64,000 nucleotides of DNA from Pontibacter mucosus (GCF_003054055.1 NZ_QBKI01000001.1:742824-806823), one strand, 5' to 3'; shown: positions 18,140-27,311, counted from the first letter of the stretch. Numbers and translations are program-made. The notes: generated by a model not told the origin, from the letters alone.

Positions 18140-18298
18140 GTGCTGTTATATCTATGATATCTTGGTAGGGGCTTGCCGGCTTGGATACCAAGTCTTTGGC
18201 AAACACAACCACACCAAATAACTGGCTATGATCGGGAGCGGCCATCCTGTTTCTGAATACCCTCTCTTTCAGCCTCGCTATCCCTCAATGCATAAAAA

Positions 18299-18336
18299 AA
18301 GTCTGCAGTCGGTTAAGTCTGCAGACTTAAGCTTTT
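18299..18336 (-). terminator. Terminator overlapping the end of the 76-residue gene
   Basis: A perfect 10-bp stem, AAGTCTGCAG (18299-18308) and CTGCAGACTT (18319-18328), with seven A residues at 18294-18300 giving the minus-strand T-run. The stop codon of the upstream gene (18313-18315) lies in the hairpin loop. Confidence 0.8.
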
Positions 18337-18543
18337 TGAGTAATTTAATATGTTTTGTACCGCGCGCTCGTTCGGCGATTTCAGGGCACCGTCAAGCAGG
18401 TTCTGCAGCATAAGCAGGTCGGAGCAGCCCTCGGCTAGCTCTGAGTCTTGCAAAAACGCTGATTCCAGCTGTGCGCAGGCGTCGTCGGCCAACTCATCAT
18501 AAACATACTGGATCAGTTCATTCTGTGTAGAGGTTTGTATCAT
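18313..18543 (-). CDS. Small acidic protein overlapping the ECF sigma gene
   Basis: A 76-residue acidic protein starting at the ATG at 18541-18543 (MIQTSTQNELIQYVYDEL). It overlaps the sigma factor gene by 26 bp, so the two are co-transcribed and possibly translationally coupled. Position and size fit a regulator of the sigma factor. Short anti-sigma-like helical proteins with an ELIxYxYxEL-type start are common behind Bacteroidota ECF sigma genes. It has no transmembrane segment or visible zinc ligands (one Cys near residue 24 and one near 40), so an anti-sigma role is only inferred. Confidence 0.6.
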   Translation of the reverse strand: MIQTSTQNELIQYVYDELADDACAQLESAFLQDSELAEGCSDLLMLQNLLDGALKSPNERAVQNILNYSKSLSLQT

Positions 18544-19120
18544 ACGCAATATTACTTTTCAGCATCTTTTTCCTGAGGTTGATCAGCGCATAGCGCATGC
18601 GCCCCAGGGCAGTGTTGATGCTCACACCGGTAGCGTCGGCGATTTCCTGGAAGCTCATCTCTGCGTAGTGACGCATCATGAGCACTTCCCGCTGCGCTTG
18701 TGGCAGCGTTTGGATCAGCTCGCGCAGTCGGGCGTGTGTGTCCTCCTTTATCTGGCGGGACTCGATAGAGTCCTCCGCAAAAGACATGGTGTTGAACACG
18801 TTGCTGCCGTCTTCCAGCGTGATCACCGGGCTTCTCTTCTCTTTACGGAAATGGTCTATTGCCAGGTTATGTGCAATGCGGCAGATCCAGGAAGAGAACT
18901 TGCCTTCCTCGTTATAGCGTCCGCCCTTCATGGTATGGATGGCTTTGATAAACGCATCCTGCATGAGGTCCTCGGCCGTGTACGAGTCCTTTACGATCAA
19001 TAAAATAGTTGTGTAGACTTTGTTTTTGTGCCTGTTTACAAGCTGTTCAAACGCACCTTCATTACCTGCGATGTAGAGCGATACCAATGCTGAGTCGCTC
19101 ATCTGGGTAGTTGTATTCAT
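18518..19120 (-). CDS. ECF (sigma-70 family) RNA polymerase sigma factor
   Basis: A 200-residue extracytoplasmic-function sigma factor. Region 2 spans about residues 24-90 (FEQLVNRHKNKVYTTILLIV, DLMQDAFIKAI, FSSWICRIAHNLAIDHFRK). Region 4 spans about 130-185 (TLPQAQREVLMMRHYAEMSF, GVSINTALGRMRYAL). It resembles the conserved Bacteroidota ECF factor that controls T9SS and stress genes in Porphyromonas (SigP type), but that assignment is a guess. The product of the overlapping downstream gene may regulate it. Confidence 0.88.
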   Translation of the reverse strand: MNTTTQMSDSALVSLYIAGNEGAFEQLVNRHKNKVYTTILLIVKDSYTAEDLMQDAFIKAIHTMKGGRYNEEGKFSSWICRIAHNLAIDHFRKEKRSPVITLEDGSNVFNTMSFAEDSIESRQIKEDTHARLRELIQTLPQAQREVLMMRHYAEMSFQEIADATGVSINTALGRMRYALINLRKKMLKSNIAYDTNLYTE

Positions 19121-19626
19121 CTTAAAGCTACATTAAGTTAACGTAGAGCTTTATATCATATTGTCGCGTTTACTTGTTTTAAACAGTTTTTTTCAGAAAT
19201 GTAAATCAAATATATAGAACGCCTTTTGGATGTGCAAGCTTTGATACCGGTAATAGACAAAAAAAGAAATCGCCCTCATACTTGCCGCCACCCTAAAACG
19301 TTGCGCTGCAGGCTTGTAAAGTCGTATATACGTAAGTAAAATGAAAGTTATAATGCGATGGGTTAAATTTTGTTTACCGCATATAGAAAAATGCTATCTT
19401 TCAAAGTGCAATTTGTTGGCGGTGTGCAGCTTACGAAATTTTGAAAAAATCTGCCGGAGCGGTAGCATGGGGCGTAAGTATGAGTAACGGAGCGGCGAAG
19501 GCTGGTTAGGGAGCGCTTAGGCCGGCACCCCGAGAGCCTGCCGGGCAACTTGAATGGCAGCGGAAACTATGCAAAAGCGCCGCAACTATACCATAAAATA
19601 CGGACGCAAAATAAGTATAAAAACAA
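19121..19626. other. Gene-free stretch upstream of the sigma factor
   Basis: About 500 nt without a credible gene. The part next to the sigma gene is AT-rich and probably holds its promoter. A GC-rich block at about 19450-19560, with GCCGG/CCGGC words, could fold but matches no RNA family I recognise. A short open frame on the minus strand here (19363-19548) has no coding character. Confidence 0.4.
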
Positions 19627-19653
19627 AAGGCAGTAGGCCGGAGCCACTGCCTT
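19627..19653 (-). terminator. Terminator of the truncated haemoglobin gene
   Basis: Stem AAGGCAGT (19627-19634) and ACTGCCTT (19646-19653), followed on the minus strand by TTTTGTTTTT. Confidence 0.75.
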
Positions 19654-19673
19654 AAAATTTATGCTATGCGATG

Positions 19674-20066
19674 CTACTGCATCCCGGGCTCCTGGTCCAG
19701 GAGGCTGAGCAGGCCCATGCGCATCTGGAAAATGCGGGCTATACTTTTGGCCTTGTGCTTCGCCTCCTCCGCCTTGGTGCCCTCAAAAAGCTCTTCAATG
19801 GTTTGGGTGAAAAGGATGACCCAGCGCCCGAAGTGCTCCTGCTTTATAGGCAGGCGCGTGTGCTTGGGGAAGGGCTGGCCCTTGTACGCCATACTTCCGA
19901 AAAGCAGCGAGCTCCAGAAGTTATACATCACCGGCAGGTGGTGCTGCCAGTTTACCTTTGCCACGTTATTAAATACAGGCGCCAGCAGCCCATCCTCGTT
20001 TACGTGGGCGTAAAAGGTGTCAACGAGCAGCTTTACGTCTTCCTCAGTCTCTATGTCTCTCTTCAT
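19674..20066 (-). CDS. Group III truncated haemoglobin
   Basis: A small haem protein (130 residues) of the truncated-globin group III, thought to bind oxygen or nitric oxide. The sequence shows the group pattern: DVKLLVDTFYAHVNEDGLLAPVFN at the start, HHLPVMYNFWSSLLFG near residues 42-57, and FPKHTRLPIKQEHFGRWV near 66-83 with the conserved proximal histidine region. Length fits the family. It is a single-gene unit with its own terminator. Confidence 0.88.
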   Translation of the reverse strand: MKRDIETEEDVKLLVDTFYAHVNEDGLLAPVFNNVAKVNWQHHLPVMYNFWSSLLFGSMAYKGQPFPKHTRLPIKQEHFGRWVILFTQTIEELFEGTKAEEAKHKAKSIARIFQMRMGLLSLLDQEPGMQ

Positions 20067-20261
20067 CGTTGGTAGGTTAGCAGCGCCCTCCTGTGGCAGA
20101 CCGGCAGTAAATGCAGGGCTTGTTATTTTTAGCCGTTAAGTATGTTGTTGTTTGGTTGCCTTGTATTAGGGCTATCCTGCAAGTATAACAGGCGTGCTGC
20201 TGCAAAAAAATGACATGCGTCATGTATGGCAGCGAGAGGGGGGAGGAAGGGCCGGAAATAA

Positions 20262-20300
20262 AAAATCCTTCGAAAGAGCTGAGGAATCTTGCGAAGGATA
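20262..20300 (-). terminator. Terminator of the 112-residue hypothetical gene
   Basis: Arms TCCTTCG and CGAAGGA enclosing AAGAG...; on the minus strand it is followed by a run of six T residues. Confidence 0.65.
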
Positions 20301-20327
20301 GTCTTGAAAAATGACAGGTGCCGGTTG

Positions 20328-20666
20328 CTATTTTCTGCTGTAGCCTTTCAGGCGGTTCAGGATAAGCAACAGGCGGCGGTTAATCTCGCGCTCCTCCAAG
20401 GGTTTGCATTGGGCCGAGATGTCGCAGGGCTTGCGGAGTTTGGCCTCCACAGCCTTCAGGTGTTCCAGGTAACACTCCAGGGTGGTGCAGGAAACGTTTT
20501 TCAGCATGTCTTCCTCGGCCTCGTTCTCCTTTTTATACTTCAGGTTGATGGCCTTGGCAATTTCAGCGTTGATTAGTTTCGTCACTGCGTCGTCAGTCGT
20601 GATTTCCTGCTGGTACACCTGCCGCTCAATGTTCTCTAGCAATTGTTTGATGTCCAGTACTTGCAT
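20328..20666 (-). CDS. Hypothetical helical cytoplasmic protein
   Basis: A 112-residue soluble protein with no signal or membrane segment. It is mostly helical and contains three or four cysteines (VSCTTLECYLEHL, KPCDISAQCKPLEER). No family is recognised. The ATG start and the terminator just downstream support it as a real gene. Confidence 0.5.
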   Translation of the reverse strand: MQVLDIKQLLENIERQVYQQEITTDDAVTKLINAEIAKAINLKYKKENEAEEDMLKNVSCTTLECYLEHLKAVEAKLRKPCDISAQCKPLEEREINRRLLLILNRLKGYSRK

Positions 20667-21031
20667 GGATTGGTGTTAGTTAAGTTTTAAATGGGTTAAT
20701 AAACGTCTTACTGTACTGAAGGTACGCACCTTGCAGCCAAGCGTTAGCTCGAGAAATTATACTTTACAAATTCATAACACGAGCCCTTCTTCCAACAGGT
20801 TGGTCGTGTAATTGTTTCTGTGGGCTTTATTTGCTGGCCAGAGGCGCCTTCGGGGAGCAAAGCCCGGAACTAAAAGTAGGTAAGTGTTTATACTTTTTTC
20901 AGAAGCCATAGTTGCGTGATCGGTGCTGTTTTTAGCGAGAAATTTGGACATGGCTGATACGGAAGCAGTACGGTGGTTTTACCAGAGAAATAGCATTTGG
21001 CCAGGTCATAGCAGCATGGCAAGTATAAAAG
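20667..21031. other. Gene-free stretch upstream of the 112-residue gene
   Basis: About 365 nt with no gene or RNA family I recognise. It contains several TATACTT/AAGTATA words (for example near 20757, 20889 and 21021) and the upstream region of the gene at 20328-20666. Confidence 0.4.
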
Positions 21032-21078
21032 CAGGTTCGCCCTGCCGCGGGGGTAGTTCCGGCGGCAGGGCGAACCTG
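21032..21078 (-). terminator. Long perfect hairpin behind the bTHX gene
   Basis: A perfect 17-bp inverted repeat, 21032-21048 with 21062-21078 (arms begin CAGGTTCGCC and end GGCGAACCTG), loop 13 nt. On the minus strand it is followed by CTTTTATAC. It lies 18 nt past the bTHX stop and is most likely its terminator, though the stem is unusually long. Confidence 0.7.
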
Positions 21079-21095
21079 TGTAGCGTTTACTTTAC

Positions 21096-21218
21096 TTAAG
21101 AGGCATTACTCTTGTTGGCGGGCTTCATTTTCAGGTTGTAGTGTTTGCGCGCGCGCCTCTTGCCAAAGGTGCCCTTGGCGATCTTGCCTCTCCGGCTCTT
21201 CTTATCTCCTTTTCCCAT
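21096..21218 (-). CDS. 30S ribosomal protein bTHX
   Basis: A 40-residue basic protein starting MGKGDKKSRRGKIAKGTFGK, the diagnostic N-terminus of the small-subunit protein THX first found in Thermus. In Bacteroidota it carries a longer basic tail (RARKHYNLKMKP), as here. In Thermus it binds at the head of the 30S subunit. The gene is too short for most gene callers. No Shine-Dalgarno precedes the ATG. Confidence 0.9.
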   Translation of the reverse strand: MGKGDKKSRRGKIAKGTFGKRRARKHYNLKMKPANKSNAS

Positions 21219-21303
21219 AGTAAAACGATTCTTTTAAGATTGGTTTAACAGTAACCAACCATACGTTTCAGGGGTGGGGGCGGGTTGTCCCTTCGATTAT
21301 ACT

Positions 21304-22335
21304 TTATTCCAGCACCACCCGCTGCCGCACTACCTCCTGCCCGGCCAGCGCCGAAAGTATAAACACCCCGCGCAGCCGCTGCAGTTGCGCTTGTGTTAGC
21401 TGCAGGGGCTCGCCATCGTGCTGCATACTTTGCTCAAACACCACCCTTCCGGACAGGTCCTTCAGCTGCACGCGCACCGGCTGGCCTGCCGTGGCAGTAG
21501 AGATGCGCAGCTGGCAATCGCCGTTGAGGCAGGGGTTGGGCACTATCTGCACCTGCAGCGCCTGCGTGGTCTCGGGAGCCGTTACGGCTACTACGTTGCT
21601 ATACTCATACTTTCCGTCGAAGTCTACCTGCCGCAGGCGGTAGTAGTTGGTGCCGGGGTTGGGGTGCTTGTCGAGGTAGCTGTACTCTATCGTTGCCACC
21701 GAGTTGCCGTGGCCGGCTACGCTGCCGAGTTTCTCGAAGGCGCTGCCATCCGCGCTGCGCTCTACCTCAAAATGGCTGTTGTTGATCTCACTGGCCGTTT
21801 CCCACTCCAGGTTGATGCCGCTTTGGGTTGCCTTTCCCTCAAACCGGGATAGCTCCACAGGCAACGGCGTAATAGGCAGGCAGGGATCATCAGAGTCCAG
21901 GCGGGCCTGCATATCCACTACGTTGGTTGGGATAGGTATTTGGATGCCTATGATGGGGATATTGATGTAAAAGAAAGTGGCTATCAGCACATCGGGCGTC
22001 TGTGTAAAGATGGTTCTGCTCACAGTAAGCTCCACGATGTTCAGGTTCTCATCCAATGCCTCACGCGTTACCAGCACCGGAAATCCACCCGACGGTGAAA
22101 AGATAAGTCCGTCTATGTCGGAGCATGCCCCACCCGTTTCGATAAATGCCGACATCACCACCAACAGGCTTGGCGAGGTCGGGCTTTCTTCCTGTATGGA
22201 TTCAAAGGCTATCAAGAGGCAGTCGTTCTCGTAGCTGCAGACCCCCACTTCTTGCGCTTTCGCCTCATGGGGGGGTAAAAATAGGAAAACAGGGATACTG
22301 CACAACAACTTTAGCAGCGTGTAGATATTTTTCAT
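21304..22335 (-). CDS. Secreted protein with type IX secretion sorting domain
   Basis: A 343-residue exported protein. An N-terminal signal (IYTLLKLLCSIPVFLFLPP...AKAQ) is followed by a unique cysteine-containing domain (about 30-155) and a fibronectin-like region (LPVELSRFEGKATQSGINLEWETASE..., NYYRLRQVDFDGKYEYSNV). The C-terminal domain is of the T9SS type A kind (about 265-343, IVPNPCLNGDCQLRI, QVRVQLKDLSGRVV...). T9SS sorting domains direct substrates across the outer membrane in Bacteroidota. The function of the passenger is unknown. Confidence 0.85.
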   Translation of the reverse strand: MKNIYTLLKLLCSIPVFLFLPPHEAKAQEVGVCSYENDCLLIAFESIQEESPTSPSLLVVMSAFIETGGACSDIDGLIFSPSGGFPVLVTREALDENLNIVELTVSRTIFTQTPDVLIATFFYINIPIIGIQIPIPTNVVDMQARLDSDDPCLPITPLPVELSRFEGKATQSGINLEWETASEINNSHFEVERSADGSAFEKLGSVAGHGNSVATIEYSYLDKHPNPGTNYYRLRQVDFDGKYEYSNVVAVTAPETTQALQVQIVPNPCLNGDCQLRISTATAGQPVRVQLKDLSGRVVFEQSMQHDGEPLQLTQAQLQRLRGVFILSALAGQEVVRQRVVLE

Positions 22336-22733
22336 AATAGGGTATGTTTGGGTTCAGAAGTAAGTATCAACAGAAGGCATACCCAGGAAGTGGGTACAGT
22401 GGTACTACTGAAGGGTGAGCAGCAGAGCACTACTCGGAGTGGTTGTTATGGTATTTACGAGCGCGGGGAGGGTATGAGCAGCGCTTGTGTTATATTTTAG
22501 TGAAAGCCCTGATTTTTTTTGTGAATCCACGCAAGGAGGCATCAGACCTGTTATTGCACTAATTGCAGGAGAAGCCACTAACAAAAAGAGTATAAAGTAT
22601 AAGCTGCCTGAGCACCAACTGCAACAAAGGCCTTCAAAAAGCGGTTATCTATTCGTATCTTTACAGATTGAAAATTAGCTTAAAACAGCCTCAGCAACGG
22701 CCACTTATACTTGCCGCGGGGGCTACCCAAAGT
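22336..22733. other. Gene-free stretch before uvrA
   Basis: About 400 nt with no gene. TATCTTTA at 22656-22663 is a plausible -7 element for uvrA. The annotated frame could be extended to a TTG at 22668, but that would place translation only a few bases after the promoter, so the ATG at 22734 is preferred. Confidence 0.45.
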
Positions 22734-25541
22734 ATGGTAAACATAACCGAAGATAAACTGGACGAGCTCGATGCCCGTCAGCACATTATTATTAAAGGCG
22801 CGCGGGTGCACAACCTCAAAAACCTGAGTGTGGCGCTGCCCCGCAACAAGTTCATCGTCATTACCGGCCTTTCCGGCTCCGGCAAGTCGTCGCTGGCGTT
22901 TGACACGCTCTATGCCGAGGGGCAGCGCATGTACGTGGAGAGCCTGAGTTCTTACGCGCGCCAGTTCCTGGGACGTATGGACAAGCCGGACGTGGACTAC
23001 ATCCGCGGCATCAGCCCGGCCATCGCCATCGAGCAGAAGGTAAGTATAAAAAACAACCGCTCCACGGTAGGCACCAGCACCGAGATCTACGATTACCTGA
23101 AGCTGCTCTACGCCCGCATCGGCAAAACCTACTCGCCTGTTTCCGGGGAGGTGGTGCAGAAAGACACTGTAACCGATGTAGTGGACTTTATCTTTTCTTT
23201 AGAGGACGAGGCCCGCGTGATGATTCTGGCGCCGCTGCACCAGCACAAGGAGCGTAGCCTGGGCAAGGAACTGGACCTGCTGCTGCAGAAGGGCTACTCA
23301 CGCATCTACGCCAACGGGCAGGTATACTTTATAGAGGAGCTGCTGGAGGAGAAGAAGCCGAACCTGGGCAAGGAAGTATACATTCTCGTGGACCGCGCCG
23401 TGATCTACAAATCCGACGAGGATCTGCAGTTCCGCATTGCCGACTCGGTGCAGACCGCTTTTTTTGAGGGCCACGGCGAGTGCCGCGTAAAGTATGGCGA
23501 CGGGGAGGAGCGCGTTTTCTCCAACCGGTTTGAGCTGGACGGAATGACGTTCGAGGAGCCGTCGGTAAACTTCTTCAGCTTCAACAACCCTTACGGCGCC
23601 TGCCAGACCTGCGAGGGCTTCGGCAGCGTGCTCGGCATCGACCCGGACCTGGTGATTCCCGATAAGAGCCTGACCGTGTACGAAGGGGCTATTGCCCCGT
23701 GGCGCACCGATAAGATGAGCGAATGGCTGCAGCCGCTGCTCAAAAACGGCATTCGCTTCGATTTTCCCATTCACCGCCCTTACAACGAGCTGTCGGAGGC
23801 GGAGCAGGAGCTGCTGTGGACCGGCAACAAGTACTTTTCCGGCCTCAACGCTTTCTTCAGGGAGATTCAGTCGCAGACGCACAAGATACAGTACCGCGTG
23901 ATGCTGTCGCGCTACCGCGGCCGCACCACCTGCCCCGACTGCAAAGGCTCGCGCCTGCGCAAAGATGCCAGCTACGTGAAAGTGGGCGGCAAAAGTATAA
24001 CTGACCTGGTGCTGATGCCCATCACGCAGGTGCTGCCTTTCTTCCAGAACCTGCAGCTGACCGGGCACGAGCAGAACGTGGCCGATCGCCTGGTAACCGA
24101 AGTAACCAACCGCCTGGGCTACCTGGAGCGCGTGGGCCTGGGATACCTGACACTGAACCGGCTTTCCAACACCCTTTCCGGCGGCGAGAGCCAGCGCATT
24201 AACCTGGCTACTTCGCTGGGCAGCGCCCTGGTGGGCTCCATGTACATTCTGGATGAGCCAAGCATCGGCCTGCACCCCAAAGACTCCGAGCAACTGATTG
24301 GCGTGCTACGCTCGCTGCAGCAGCTGGGCAACACGGTGATTGTGGTGGAGCACGAGGAGGAGATGATGCGCGCGGCAGATCAACTGATTGATATTGGCCC
24401 GGAGGCCGGATCAGGTGGGGGTAACCTGATGTTCCAGGGGACGCTGGAAGAGCTGACCAGGAAAGCAGATACCTATACGTCCAGGTACCTGAGCGGCCGC
24501 ATGGAGGTGCCCGTGCCCACGCAGCGGCGCAAGTGGCGCAATGCCATCCAGATCATCGGGGCGCGCGAGAACAACCTCAAAAACCTGAACGTGAAGATTC
24601 CGCTGGATGTGATGACGGTGGTGACAGGCGTAAGCGGCTCCGGTAAATCAACGCTCATCAAGAAAATACTGGCTCCGGCCATGCAAAAGCTACACGGCGC
24701 TACCGCAGAGGCCACCGGCAAGTTCGACAAGCTGGCCGGCGACTACGGCAAGATCGAGCACGTGGAGTTTGTGGACCAGAACCCGATAGGCAAGTCGTCG
24801 CGTTCTAACCCCGTGACCTACGTGAAGGCTTACGACGCTATCCGCACGCTGTACGCCGATCAGCAGTTGGCAAAAGCACGTGGGTTTAAGCCGTCGCACT
24901 TCTCGTTCAACATCGAGGGCGGCCGCTGCGAAGTATGCCAGGGCGAGGGCCAGGTAAAGATTGAGATGCAGTTTATGGCCGACATCTACCTGACCTGCGA
25001 CAGTTGCCACGGCCAGCGTTTTAAGCAGGATGTGCTCGATATCAAGTATAAAGACAAGAGCATCTCCGACGTGCTGGACATGACCATCGCCGACAGCATC
25101 GGCTTCTTTGCCGACCAGCCGAAGATCATCGAAAAGCTGCGGCCGCTGAACGATGTGGGGCTAGGGTACATCCGCCTGGGGCAGTCGAGCAACACGCTGT
25201 CGGGTGGCGAGGCGCAACGCGTAAAGCTGGCCTCTTTCCTGACCAAGGGCATACAGCCGCACCACGAGAACATCTTGTTTATCTTCGACGAGCCAAGCAC
25301 CGGTCTGCACTTCCACGACATCAGCAGGCTGCTTACCTCTATCAACGCTCTGATCGAGAACGGCAACACCGTCGTTATCATCGAGCACAACATGGACATT
25401 ATCAAATCCGCCGACTGGATCATCGATCTTGGTCCGGAAGGAGGTTTGAACGGCGGCCACCTGTTGTTCGAAGGCACTCCAGAGGAAATGGCGAAGCTGG
25501 AGGATAATCATACGGCTCGGTTCCTGAAGGATAAGCTGTAG
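22734..25541 (+). CDS. uvrA: Excinuclease ABC subunit A
   Basis: UvrA finds bulky DNA damage and loads UvrB. From the ATG at 22734 the product has 935 residues, the normal length. It has two ABC ATPase modules, with Walker [13 protein letters not shown] and [12 protein letters not shown] and signature motifs [12 protein letters not shown] and [12 protein letters not shown]. Zinc-binding cysteine pairs ([32 protein letters not shown]) are present. The gene contains several AAGTATA words placed on rare codons (AGT ATA at 23043 and 23995). Five tandem AAGTAT copies and a terminator follow the stop. Confidence 0.97.
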   Translation: MVNITEDKLDELDARQHIIIKGARVHNLKNLSVALPRNKFIVITGLSGSGKSSLAFDTLYAEGQRMYVESLSSYARQFLGRMDKPDVDYIRGISPAIAIEQKVSIKNNRSTVGTSTEIYDYLKLLYARIGKTYSPVSGEVVQKDTVTDVVDFIFSLEDEARVMILAPLHQHKERSLGKELDLLLQKGYSRIYANGQVYFIEELLEEKKPNLGKEVYILVDRAVIYKSDEDLQFRIADSVQTAFFEGHGECRVKYGDGEERVFSNRFELDGMTFEEPSVNFFSFNNPYGACQTCEGFGSVLGIDPDLVIPDKSLTVYEGAIAPWRTDKMSEWLQPLLKNGIRFDFPIHRPYNELSEAEQELLWTGNKYFSGLNAFFREIQSQTHKIQYRVMLSRYRGRTTCPDCKGSRLRKDASYVKVGGKSITDLVLMPITQVLPFFQNLQLTGHEQNVADRLVTEVTNRLGYLERVGLGYLTLNRLSNTLSGGESQRINLATSLGSALVGSMYILDEPSIGLHPKDSEQLIGVLRSLQQLGNTVIVVEHEEEMMRAADQLIDIGPEAGSGGGNLMFQGTLEELTRKADTYTSRYLSGRMEVPVPTQRRKWRNAIQIIGARENNLKNLNVKIPLDVMTVVTGVSGSGKSTLIKKILAPAMQKLHGATAEATGKFDKLAGDYGKIEHVEFVDQNPIGKSSRSNPVTYVKAYDAIRTLYADQQLAKARGFKPSHFSFNIEGGRCEVCQGEGQVKIEMQFMADIYLTCDSCHGQRFKQDVLDIKYKDKSISDVLDMTIADSIGFFADQPKIIEKLRPLNDVGLGYIRLGQSSNTLSGGEAQRVKLASFLTKGIQPHHENILFIFDEPSTGLHFHDISRLLTSINALIENGNTVVIIEHNMDIIKSADWIIDLGPEGGLNGGHLLFEGTPEEMAKLEDNHTARFLKDKL

Positions 25542-25544
25542 GCA

Positions 25545-25574
25545 AAGTATAAGTATAAGTATAAGTATAAGTAT
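25545..25574 (+). repeat. Five tandem AAGTAT hexamers
   Basis: Exactly five consecutive AAGTAT units between the uvrA stop and its terminator. The unit is the core of the word that is over-represented throughout the window. A TATACTT in opposite orientation lies inside the terminator loop right after it. Confidence 0.9.
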
Positions 25575-25577
25575 AAA

Positions 25578-25612
25578 GCCGCTGCAGGTATACTTGCAGC
25601 GGCTTTTTTTAT
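25578..25612 (+). terminator. uvrA terminator
   Basis: A perfect 9-bp stem, GCCGCTGCA (25578-25586) and TGCAGCGGC (25595-25603), loop GGTATACT, then a T-run. Confidence 0.88.
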
Positions 25613-25625
25613 TTGTGGTGCCAGA

Positions 25626-26385
25626 TTAGTTTGCCTCTAGTCAGGTATAAACCCCACCCCAGCCCTCCCTTAAAAACAGGGGAGGGAGCTTTGTGATGCT
25701 GGGTCTAACCACTGCTGTTCCGGACTTCTTTGTCCGGAGCTTCCTCTGCTGCGGACATCCTTGTCCGCTTTTCTGCAGCGCCGGGTCCAACCACCCCTGC
25801 CCCTCCTTGTCAAAGGAGGGGAGCCTGTAATTACTCGTTCTAAAATATAAGTTTCATAGTAGCTGTTCCTACAAGTATAAACATGGCAGGTGATTACACC
25901 CCTATTGAGCTTTGCTCGCAAGTTTCGAACTCTCGTTCTCACTTGTCCTCAAGGGGACAGTTCCTATGTTATTATTTATACTTTTATTTCCAGTAGCAAA
26001 GGCAGCGGCTATCGAATCTGTTCCCAGCCTTTGGGTTGAGCGCCTTGTAGATTTCTGGTGCCCGAAAGGGCATTGCGACCGAAGGGTAGCAAAGGAAATG
26101 TACACCGCGCGATGCCCGAAGTCGAGGCCTCCCGGCCTAGGAGGGCAGAAAGTCAGCGATGCAACTATAGGTTGGTGGGGCTGTAGGATGAACGGAGACT
26201 AGCAAGGATAGCTTGTGTCAAGCTGAAGGAAGCGGTGGCTAAGGAAGTATAGCCCAAGGATAAATGGCACGAGCTGCAAGCTCGCGCCAGCGAAAGCATA
26301 AAGTATGAGTCAGGAAGTATAGCAAAGTATAAACCGGCAAGTATAGAACTACTTAAATACTCCGGTAAAGTATAAACAAGAGGTA
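25626..26385 (+). repeat. Composite intergenic repeat mosaic, copy 2
   Basis: This stretch has no gene. In order it holds a CCCCTCC/GGGGAGG inverted element (25653-25692), CCGGAC/GTCCGG and GCGGAC/GTCCGC hairpins (25732-25770), the GGGTCCAACC element (25780-25835) and AAGTATAAGTTTCAT-type word contexts. A CCTCAAGGGGAC hairpin (25948-25960) and the ~250-bp unit (26001-26250) follow. It ends with about six AAGTATA words at 26245-26380 just upstream of tpiA. Confidence 0.8.
26001..26250 (+). repeat. ~250-bp interspersed unit, copy A
   Basis: Same unit as copies at 783-1042 (reverse), 47411-47657 and 58855-59104. The conserved core is CCCAGCCTTTGGGTTGAGCG at 26029. A hairpin (26125-26129 with 26134-26138) and a second half, starting ATGCAAC and ending in GGAAG...AAGTATAG, are shared by all copies. 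Frames on either strand are repeat-derived. Confidence 0.88.
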
Positions 26386-26459
26386 CACCATTTTTTCCTA
26401 TCTTGCCGTAAAGCTTCGGGACAAGCCAAGTATTGAATTATCAACACAAAGTATAAAAC

Positions 26460-27221
26460 ATGAGAAAGAAGATTGTTGCAGGCAACTGGAAAATGAATAA
26501 AACGGCCGAAGAGGCACTCTCGCTGGTATCGGAGATCGATAACATGGTGAAGGACGAGGTGAACAGCGAGGTGATCGTGGTGGTGGCCCCTCCGTTTCCG
26601 TTTCTGCAGAGCGTAGGCAAGCTGGTGCAGGGCAACGACAAAATGCACCTGGCCGCGCAAGACGTGAGCGAGCACGGGAGCGGCGCCTACACCGGCGAGG
26701 TATCGGCTGCCATGCTCAAGTCGGTGGGCGTGGAGTATGTGATTATCGGCCACAGCGAGCGCCGCATGTACCACCACGAGGATGCCCAGACGCTGTACCA
26801 GAAAATGAAGGCCACCATTGCCCACGGCATGAAGCCGATCTTCTGCTGCGGAGAGCCGCTGGAGGAGCGCGACGCCGACCGCCACTTCGACTATGTAGGC
26901 AAGCAGCTGCACGACAGCCTCTCTTACCTCAGCAACGAGGAGTTCGACCAGGTGGTGATTGCCTATGAGCCGATTTGGGCCATTGGCACCGGCCGTACGG
27001 CCAGCAGCCAGCAGGCACAGGAAATGCACGAATATATCCGGGAGCAACTGGCCCGCATGTTCGATGCCGAGGCAGCCTACAACGCCTCTATACTTTATGG
27101 CGGCAGCTGCAACCCGGGTAACGCCAAGGAACTGTTCTCCCAGGCCGATGTAGATGGCGGTCTGATTGGCGGCGCATCGCTTAAATCAAGGGATTTTACG
27201 GATGTGATTAAATCCATTTAA
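26460..27221 (+). CDS. tpiA: Triosephosphate isomerase
   Basis: Interconverts dihydroxyacetone phosphate and glyceraldehyde 3-phosphate in glycolysis. The 253-residue TIM barrel has the substrate lysine in GNWKMNK (K11), the catalytic histidine in IIGHSERR, the catalytic glutamate in AYEPIWAIGTG and the phosphate loop SILYGGSCNPGN. GLIGGASL ends the active-site region. It heads a plus-strand run with the DUF6150-like gene and prmA, and its own terminator follows (27241-27280). Confidence 0.97.
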   Translation: MRKKIVAGNWKMNKTAEEALSLVSEIDNMVKDEVNSEVIVVVAPPFPFLQSVGKLVQGNDKMHLAAQDVSEHGSGAYTGEVSAAMLKSVGVEYVIIGHSERRMYHHEDAQTLYQKMKATIAHGMKPIFCCGEPLEERDADRHFDYVGKQLHDSLSYLSNEEFDQVVIAYEPIWAIGTGRTASSQQAQEMHEYIREQLARMFDAEAAYNASILYGGSCNPGNAKELFSQADVDGGLIGGASLKSRDFTDVIKSI

Positions 27222-27240
27222 AATACAATAGGAAATTGTT

Positions 27241-27280
27241 AAAAAGGTCGCTGGTCTGCTGGACGAGCGACCTTTTTTTG
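27241..27280 (+). terminator. tpiA terminator
   Basis: Stem AGGTCGCT (27245-27252) and AGCGACCT (27266-27273), with A-run before and T-run after. Confidence 0.85.
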
Positions 27281-27311
27281 TATCTTGCCTATATTTTAAC
27301 AAATTAATATT

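Noticed and set aside
23298..24293. A 331-residue open frame antisense to uvrA
   Set aside because: uvrA is complete, with all motifs. The antisense frame lacks recognisable domains.
25545..25574. The AAGTAT tandem as a promoter or origin iteron
   Set aside because: The unit is part of a genome-scale word, lies between a stop codon and a terminator, and there is no replication gene nearby.
25912..26202. A 96-residue open frame inside the ~250-bp repeat
   Set aside because: Related frames appear antisense or shifted in other copies (for example 890-1114 and 58748-59005). They are encoded by the repeat itself and have no start context or conserved frame.
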